Part shown: positions 31,158 through 34,766 of the stretch, piece by piece
How positions within the stretch are numbered: the first letter of the stretch is position 1
Layout of the letters: each line of letters begins with the position of its first letter
Virus record (IMG/VR): IMGVR_UViG_3300047562_004050
Location: 1 to 34,766 of that record
Source of the DNA: a virus
DNA: 34,766 nt
Direction: 5' to 3' (one strand)
The notes under the pieces: model-generated
Seen by the model: the letters and a program-made list of their open reading frames with translations, nothing else
Told to the model about the DNA's origin: nothing
Database searches by the model: none
Position numbers and translations under genes: made by a program

Positions 31158-31553
31158 TTAGAAGTTAAATGTAGCAGTCATTGTGATTTCGCCACGCTCT
31201 GCAGCTTCGAAATCGTATGAAGTACCAAGTTCTAGCTCAAGAGCTGTAAGAGCAGCTGGAGCATAGGTCAATCCAAGAAGAATTTCTGGCTTAACGTCGA
31301 ACTGATTAGTTAGAGTAAAACCATCTGCTTTGCTCCATACGTCAAGCTCAATACCTGCTGTTGCGGTTAGACCGCTAACTAATGCTGGCGAATAGGCGAG
31401 TTCTGGAGTAGCGGTAAGAGTTGCAGTTTCTGCATCTACTTTGTATTCTGCAACTACTTCAGTATTTAGAGCAAGTCCTGCAATAGGAAGATCCATAGCT
31501 GAAGCTACGGTTGCTGACGCTAGAAGAGCAATTGCTGCGACTGTGAATTTCAT
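31158..31553 (-). CDS. Secreted outer-membrane beta-barrel-like protein
   Basis: 131 residues. A signal peptide (MKFTVAAIALLASATVASA) with an AxA site precedes a mature part of alternating strands (NTEVVAEYKVDAETATLTA, GIELDVWSKADGFTLTNQFD, ALELELGTSYDFEAAERGEI). It ends TMTATFNF, with terminal Phe as in the barrel-assembly signal of outer-membrane proteins. At ~110 mature residues it could form a small barrel of about eight strands. Phages rarely carry such a gene; blocking receptors or altering permeability are possibilities. It is followed by its own terminator. Confidence 0.7.
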   Translation of the reverse strand: MKFTVAAIALLASATVASAMDLPIAGLALNTEVVAEYKVDAETATLTATPELAYSPALVSGLTATAGIELDVWSKADGFTLTNQFDVKPEILLGLTYAPAALTALELELGTSYDFEAAERGEITMTATFNF

Positions 31554-31590
31554 TTTATTAATCCTTGTTTCTGTTTTAGTTTATTGCAAT

Positions 31591-31941
31591 AAAAAAGTGG
31601 GCCCGTTCTGTTTCTAGGTGGAACCCATACCCACCAGCATCATGCCGCTAGGGCGTAACCTGTAGGAGCAAAGTTATCGTTTGCATTTAGTTTAATTGAC
31701 CGATACGAGGTCATCCGGTAAACTCCACTCTATCTTCACACCTGTCGATCCTATGTCGACCCCATCAAAGATAATCTGTCTAAGTGGTTTTTCTCAGATC
31801 AACGCTCTAAGCCTATCTTTCCAAGAAACCAATTCAAAGATAAAGAGTGGAAAATTTCTTCGCCATTCCAGATTATCTATGGTGGAGTCGCCGGGCACTG
31901 CCCCCGGGTCCAGAATGTGTCCACGTCGCTTCAACGTTTAC
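31591..31941 (-). ncRNA. ssrA: Circularly permuted (two-piece) tmRNA
   Basis: The acceptor piece comes first (about 31941-31880). It has a T-arm CCGGG-GGCAGTG-CCCGG, acceptor strand CGACTCC, discriminator A and an encoded CCA ending at 31880. An intervening segment (31879-31764) is closed by a perfect 10-bp pairing AGATAATCTG/CAGATTATCT. The coding piece starts at 31763 with GGGGTCG, which pairs with CGACTCC to give a 7-bp acceptor stem with a G3-U wobble, the alanyl-tRNA synthetase identity mark. The tag frame 31684-31640 reads ANDNFAPTGYALAA then TGA. Near the 3' end CAGAA and CCAC can pair with UUCUG and GUGG of the acceptor piece. A T-run at 31596-31591 ends it. It would rescue stalled ribosomes with SmpB. 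This layout is that of alphaproteobacterial tmRNA. Confidence 0.92.
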
Positions 31942-31947
31942 TAGTTA

Positions 31948-31975
31948 TATATAAACCATCTGGAGAGAATGTCAA
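31948..31975 (-). promoter_or_regulatory. Sigma70-type promoter of the tmRNA
   Basis: TTGACA (31975-31970), a 16-base spacer, then TATATA (31953-31948). Start near 31941, just ahead of the acceptor piece. Confidence 0.65.
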
Positions 31976-32013
31976 CAATTATTTTTGCGCAGAATGTAAT
32001 TGTATCTTTTATG

Positions 32014-32223
32014 TCACATTGCTTTCTTAGAGAGTTGTCTTGCATCCCAAGCCTGTCTGAAAGCGAAATCACAATACTCAGCTTTTTCGTTGTTTCCCCA
32101 GAGTCTTGAAAAGTATGAGTCGTATATTTTCATTACTTCATTATCCGTCCAGTTCTCTGGTATGAGCTGACCTTTTACATAAAAGTAATATCTATTAGCT
32201 TCTCTACGTTGAAAATAAGTCAC
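32014..32223 (-). CDS. Small protein with GTG start behind a hairpin-masked ribosome site
   Basis: 69 residues from GTG 32223: TYFQRREANRYYFYVKGQLI, NWTDNEVMKIYDSYFSRLWG, FAFRQAWDARQLSKKAM. Not recognised; aromatic-rich and soluble. AGAGGAGG at ideal spacing decides the start over a longer GTG frame at 32286. That ribosome site is inside the 3' arm of a strong hairpin, so translation probably depends on where the transcript begins. Confidence 0.65.
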   Translation of the reverse strand: MTYFQRREANRYYFYVKGQLIPENWTDNEVMKIYDSYFSRLWGNNEKAEYCDFAFRQAWDARQLSKKAM

Positions 32224-32265
32224 AAAAAAACCTCCTCTAATACCTGAGTATTTATGAGGAGGTTT
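32224..32265 (-). terminator. Terminator hairpin that also hides a ribosome-binding site
   Basis: Minus strand: AAACCTCCTC (32265-32256), an inner stem AATAC-TCAG-GTATT, GAGGAGGTTT (32237-32228), then TTTT. It lies after pstS. The 3' arm contains the ribosome site of the 69-residue gene. A late-promoter-like CATAAATA (32256-32249) lies between the arms. Confidence 0.75.
32249..32256 (-). promoter_or_regulatory. Late-promoter-like box inside the hairpin (CATAAATA)
   Basis: One mismatch to TATAAATA. A start ~6 bases downstream (about 32243) would give an mRNA without the 5' arm, freeing the ribosome site. Confidence 0.5.
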
Positions 32266-32286
32266 TAAACTTGTTACCGGTATCAC

Positions 32287-32308
32287 TTCATGTTATCGCT
32301 AACATGAA
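32287..32308 (-). other. Perfect 9-bp hairpin with GNRA loop after pstS
   Basis: TTCATGTTA-GCGA-TAACATGAA on the minus strand, 11 bases after the pstS stop and 21 before the terminator hairpin. No T-run, so more likely an mRNA 3'-end stabiliser or a protein site than a terminator. Confidence 0.55.
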
Positions 32309-32319
32309 ACAAATTGTTA

Positions 32320-33288
32320 TCAGTTACTTAGTTTAGATACCATTTCTTGAGTCTTTGCAAGTTCAGGATCTGGAACTAGGCCATACTCTGCAAGTGGGCT
32401 ATTTGGACCTACCATTTCGTCACTCACAAAGAATTCAATGTATTCTCTTAGACCTGGAATTACATCTAGGTGAGCATTCTTAACATAGAAGTAAAGAGGG
32501 CGGCTGATTGGATATTCACCATTTGCGATCGCTTCTACAGTAGGAAATACACCACTCACGGTAGTGACTTCTAACTTACTCATGTTATTTTGATAGAAGC
32601 TTAGTCCGAATACGCCAAGTGCTGTTTTATTAGCATCTAGTCGTGCAAGTGTTTCAGTATAATCTCCATCGACGTCAACGCTGCGACCGTCTGTACGAAC
32701 CTTTACACACTCACCGATTTCTTCTTTACTGAGCTTGTCAACACCCTTAACAGCTTTACAACCGGCTTCCATAACCTTTACGTCAAAAACTTCACGAGTG
32801 CCGTGCTTAGTTCCAGGAATATAAGCTAGAATTTCGATTGCCGGAAGAGAAGGATCTACATCGCTCCATAGTGTTGCGGTGCTGTCAGCATGTAGAGCGG
32901 TATAAAGTTGAGTAGGTGTAAGATCTTTAATATTTAGAGCACCAATGTTTGAAGCAAATACAATACCGTCGTATCCAATACGAATTTCTGTTACTTTACC
33001 GATTGCAGCTTCGCATGCTTCCCACTCAGCTTGCTTCATCTTCGAAGAAGAGTTTGCGATGTCTACTGTGTTAGGACCGGTTCCTTCACAAAGTCTCTTG
33101 CGGCCTGCGCCTGAACCACCACCTTCTACTACCGGTGTTTTAAAGCCGAAATTTTCACCAAATGCTTCAGCAACGATAGTAGCATAAGGAAGAACTGTTG
33201 AAGAACCCGTTACTTGAACATTGTCTCGAGCAAAAGACATAGTGCCAGCTAGCGAAATAGCTGCTGTTAGCATAATTAGTTTTTTCAT
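32320..33288 (-). CDS. pstS: Phosphate ABC transporter substrate-binding protein PstS
   Basis: 322 residues from ATG 33288, chosen for GGAG eight bases upstream and because it begins a clean signal peptide (MKKLIMLTAAISLAGTMSFA). The mature protein binds phosphate in the periplasm: QVTGSSTVLPYATIVAEAF and VEGGGSGAGRKRLCEGTGPNTVDIANSSSKMK are the phosphate-loop blocks, with IGYDGIVFASN and GVFGLSFYQNN later. It would feed the host PstCAB transporter during infection. Phage pstS is known from marine T4-like phages. A Pho-box promoter lies just upstream, so the host PhoB response probably switches it on. Confidence 0.93.
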   Translation of the reverse strand: MKKLIMLTAAISLAGTMSFARDNVQVTGSSTVLPYATIVAEAFGENFGFKTPVVEGGGSGAGRKRLCEGTGPNTVDIANSSSKMKQAEWEACEAAIGKVTEIRIGYDGIVFASNIGALNIKDLTPTQLYTALHADSTATLWSDVDPSLPAIEILAYIPGTKHGTREVFDVKVMEAGCKAVKGVDKLSKEEIGECVKVRTDGRSVDVDGDYTETLARLDANKTALGVFGLSFYQNNMSKLEVTTVSGVFPTVEAIANGEYPISRPLYFYVKNAHLDVIPGLREYIEFFVSDEMVGPNSPLAEYGLVPDPELAKTQEMVSKLSN

Positions 33289-33349
33289 GAAAAATCTCCG
33301 TGTGATATGTTGCACGTTTTTGTGAAAGACCGGATTGCCTTTCGGTTTC

Positions 33350-33394
33350 TATATATCAGGTGATTGTAACAGAGTGATAACGTTTGCGTAACGT
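33350..33394 (-). promoter_or_regulatory. Pho-box promoter of pstS
   Basis: Minus strand: ACGTTAC (33394-33388), ACGTTAT (33383-33377) and CTGTTAC (33372-33366), each 11 bases apart with 4-base spacers, a fourth degenerate unit ACCTGAT at 33361-33355, and TATATA at 33355-33350, 10 bases after the third unit. This is the geometry of PhoB sites (7-base repeats, 11-base period, replacing the -35). The match to CTGTCAT is imperfect. Confidence 0.7.
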
Positions 33395-33413
33395 TTCCAA
33401 TAAGTTTTGCGTT

Positions 33414-34115
33414 TTAGTGAATTTTTTTTAAGATGTAAACATATCTCTGTTTCATCACATAATCTACTAATTTGTGCTGGTTCTTAATTTCTTTTGTGTA
33501 ATCTAATTTTTCTATACTAAGCCCAAAACCTTCTGCTAAAGTATTGATGTAAGACTCTGAAGGAATTCCTGTTAATATATTTTTAGGAGAGCCATTGACG
33601 TCAATATCTTTATCAATATTTCTATATCCATTTCCATCCCACGTTGAAGATTCGAGTTGAATATGAACCATAGGATCTTGAGATGGCCAAATGTGAGTAT
33701 CCAATATTATACAGTCATTAAAGCTTTCACACATGTATTTAAAATATTCTAAGTGTTTTAAGGTATGATAAAACACACCACAACAAAGTATAACATCATA
33801 TTTGAAGTTGTTGTTTTTTAAGAAAGATATATTGTCTTCTTTTATGAAATCTGCGTTTACCCACCTATATTTCTTCTTAATACTATTGGCTTTAAGTATC
33901 AAGCTTTCATTATATTCTACACCTAAAGTAGATTTAGCGCCAGCCTCTAGTGCTGCAAAAGACCATCTTCCATCATGGCTACCTAAATCTAATACTGTTT
34001 TGTTTTTATAGGATACAGACTCTATTATATTTTTGTATCTATATTTGAGTCTATTCAAGTCGCTTCCAACCTCACTAGAAGTTGTAAACTCCTGATATTC
34101 TTCAAAAAAGCTCAT
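33414..34115 (-). CDS. SAM-dependent methyltransferase
   Basis: 233 residues. KTVLDLGSHDGRWSFAALEAGA is motif I, TLGVEYNESLI the acidic ribose contact, YRWVNADFIKED motif II/III, and YDVILCCGVFYHTLKHLEYF the motif IV region with the FYH signature seen in CmoB-like and related Methyltransf_23 enzymes. The rest (DTHIWPSQDPMVHIQLESS) is less typical. Acceptor unknown; surface-glycan genes lie at both ends of the window, which makes sugar methylation plausible. It is transcribed divergently from 34181. Confidence 0.75.
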   Translation of the reverse strand: MSFFEEYQEFTTSSEVGSDLNRLKYRYKNIIESVSYKNKTVLDLGSHDGRWSFAALEAGAKSTLGVEYNESLILKANSIKKKYRWVNADFIKEDNISFLKNNNFKYDVILCCGVFYHTLKHLEYFKYMCESFNDCIILDTHIWPSQDPMVHIQLESSTWDGNGYRNIDKDIDVNGSPKNILTGIPSESYINTLAEGFGLSIEKLDYTKEIKNQHKLVDYVMKQRYVYILKKIH

Positions 34116-34141
34116 AATCTACCTTTCAAAAATATTCTAAA

Positions 34142-34153
34142 TATTTATAAATA
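34142..34153. promoter_or_regulatory. Palindromic double late promoter
   Basis: TATTTATAAATA contains an exact TATAAATA on each strand (minus 34149-34142, plus 34146-34153). It lies 27 bases from each of the two divergent start codons (34115 minus, 34181 plus). Confidence 0.75.
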
Positions 34154-34180
34154 AGCTATATGATTTCATGGAGATAAACA

Positions 34181-34537
34181 ATGTTTGTACAAAAGCAAAA
34201 GTTGCAATCTACTATTGGTTGGTCTTGCAATCTTACAGAACAAGAATTAGAAGATCCTTCTGTAACATTTAGTGTTATTTACGATTTCAAAACTCAGCAC
34301 ATGGGGTATGTTTCAGATCCAATTTATAGTGATTGGTTTTCAATTAGTTCTACTTTACCTAAAATGCCAGATTTTGAAATTAATGCTAACAATGAAATTA
34401 TTAGAACTTTCTATTGGAATGATGAAGCTTCTATGAATTCTGCTTCAATCACCATGGATGCGTTAGATGCTCAATATATCGCAGCAGGAGGTTCTATTCC
34501 TTATGTGATAACGACTTTAGAAGAGTATACTATTTAA
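34181..34537 (+). CDS. Hypothetical phage protein
   Basis: 118 residues, beta-rich and acidic: STIGWSCNLTEQELEDPSVT, YDFKTQHMGYVSDPIYSDWF, then TFYWNDEASMNSASITMDAL and GSIPYVITTLEEYTI. No family recognised. It could be a small virion or chaperone-type protein. GGAGATAAACA precedes the ATG. It is followed four bases later by a sulfotransferase gene, with which it is probably transcribed from the divergent late promoter. Confidence 0.65.
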   Translation: MFVQKQKLQSTIGWSCNLTEQELEDPSVTFSVIYDFKTQHMGYVSDPIYSDWFSISSTLPKMPDFEINANNEIIRTFYWNDEASMNSASITMDALDAQYIAAGGSIPYVITTLEEYTI

Positions 34538-34541
34538 GTAA

Positions 34542-34766
34542 ATGATTAAAAGTGATAATTGGGTGTTTATACACATCCCAAAAACTTCTGGTACAAATTT
34601 TCAAAATTATATTCTTTCTCAAAACGGCGCAAGAGATTGCCACTCTTTTTATAGCCGCCATTTCACGCATCAGCCTCTTTGGTGGTGGGAAGAAAAAGAA
34701 GATATAAAAGATCTACAAACTATAACAATAGTGAGAAATCCTTATTCTCGATTTCTAAGCCTGTAT
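34542..34766 (+). CDS. Sulfotransferase family protein (3' end cut by window)
   Basis: 75 residues are visible. NWVFIHIPKTSGTNFQNYIL is the 5'-phosphosulfate loop and TITIVRNPYSRFLSLY the 3'-phosphate motif. It is the third sulfotransferase-type sequence of the window, after the fusion at the left end and the gene at 18988. The C-terminus lies beyond the window. Confidence 0.8.
   Translation, partial: MIKSDNWVFIHIPKTSGTNFQNYILSQNGARDCHSFYSRHFTHQPLWWWEEKEDIKDLQTITIVRNPYSRFLSLY

Noticed and set aside
31696-31944. 82-codon plus-strand frame
   Set aside because: It is antisense to the tmRNA, whose paired stems and tag explain the sequence better.

Overview
The window is part of the genome of a T4-like marine myovirus. 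The evidence is a T4-type replication set (gp41 helicase, gp61-like primase, UvsX, gp32, gp59, a gp33-like protein), T4-type late promoters (TATAAATA) ahead of many genes, a lysis cassette, virion-type proteins, and small genes packed with TAATG or ATGA junctions. The host is most likely a marine alphaproteobacterium. Three independent features point there: a 5-aminolevulinate synthase of the Shemin (C4) type, a circularly permuted two-piece tmRNA with an ANDN-type tag, and DUF1127-like small proteins. Nearly everything is on the minus strand, so genes are read from high to low coordinates. Only the last ~600 bases hold plus-strand genes.

Layout. 1-3331: surface-sugar and nucleotide-sugar genes (GT17 glycosyltransferase fused to a sulfotransferase-like part, two methyltransferases, an RmlB-like dehydratase). 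3332-7927: one tightly coupled operon of nrdB (with an N-terminal ATP-cone), nrdA, 5-aminolevulinate synthase and a DUF454 membrane protein. 8081-9782: thyX and primase behind a consensus sigma70-type promoter. 9833-12338: lysis cassette (coiled-coil/TM protein, overlapping o- and i-spanin, GH19 endolysin) interrupted by an acidic gp67-like prohead core protein. 12335-13612: conserved virion-region proteins. 13644-17535: four proteins, three with an N-terminal peptide resembling the T4 capsid-targeting sequence, carrying repeated sites that resemble prohead-protease (gp21) cleavage sites. 17578-19632: GT25, GT32 and sulfotransferase. 19706-20085: two DUF1127-like small proteins. 20194-23629: a virion-type protein, a predicted nucleotidyltransferase/ligase and a nuclease-like protein; the last two carry the same capsid-targeting-like N-terminus. 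23662-28467: gp41, UvsX, gp32, gp59, gp33-like. 28476-31063: small genes, a ferredoxin-dependent bilin reductase (PcyX/PebS/PcyA family) and a heme oxygenase. 31158-31553: an outer-membrane-like protein. 31591-31941: the two-piece tmRNA. 32014-33288: a small gene and pstS with a Pho-box promoter. 33414 to the end: a methyltransferase and, divergently, a hypothetical protein and a partial sulfotransferase.

How it fits together. The phage appears to take host tetrapyrrole metabolism from its first step (ALAS) through heme cleavage (heme oxygenase) to a reduced bilin (FDBR), while also boosting dNTP supply (RNR, ThyX) and phosphate capture (PstS). Expression looks layered. TTGACA-16-TATAWT promoters serve primase, the FDBR/gp33/gp59 operon, gp32 and the tmRNA; TATAAATA promoters serve heme oxygenase, spore-like late genes and the internal proteins. 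At two places a late promoter sits inside or against a hairpin, so late transcripts would lack its 5' arm. The least described system here is probably the set of predicted capsid-packaged, protease-processed enzymes and basic peptides.
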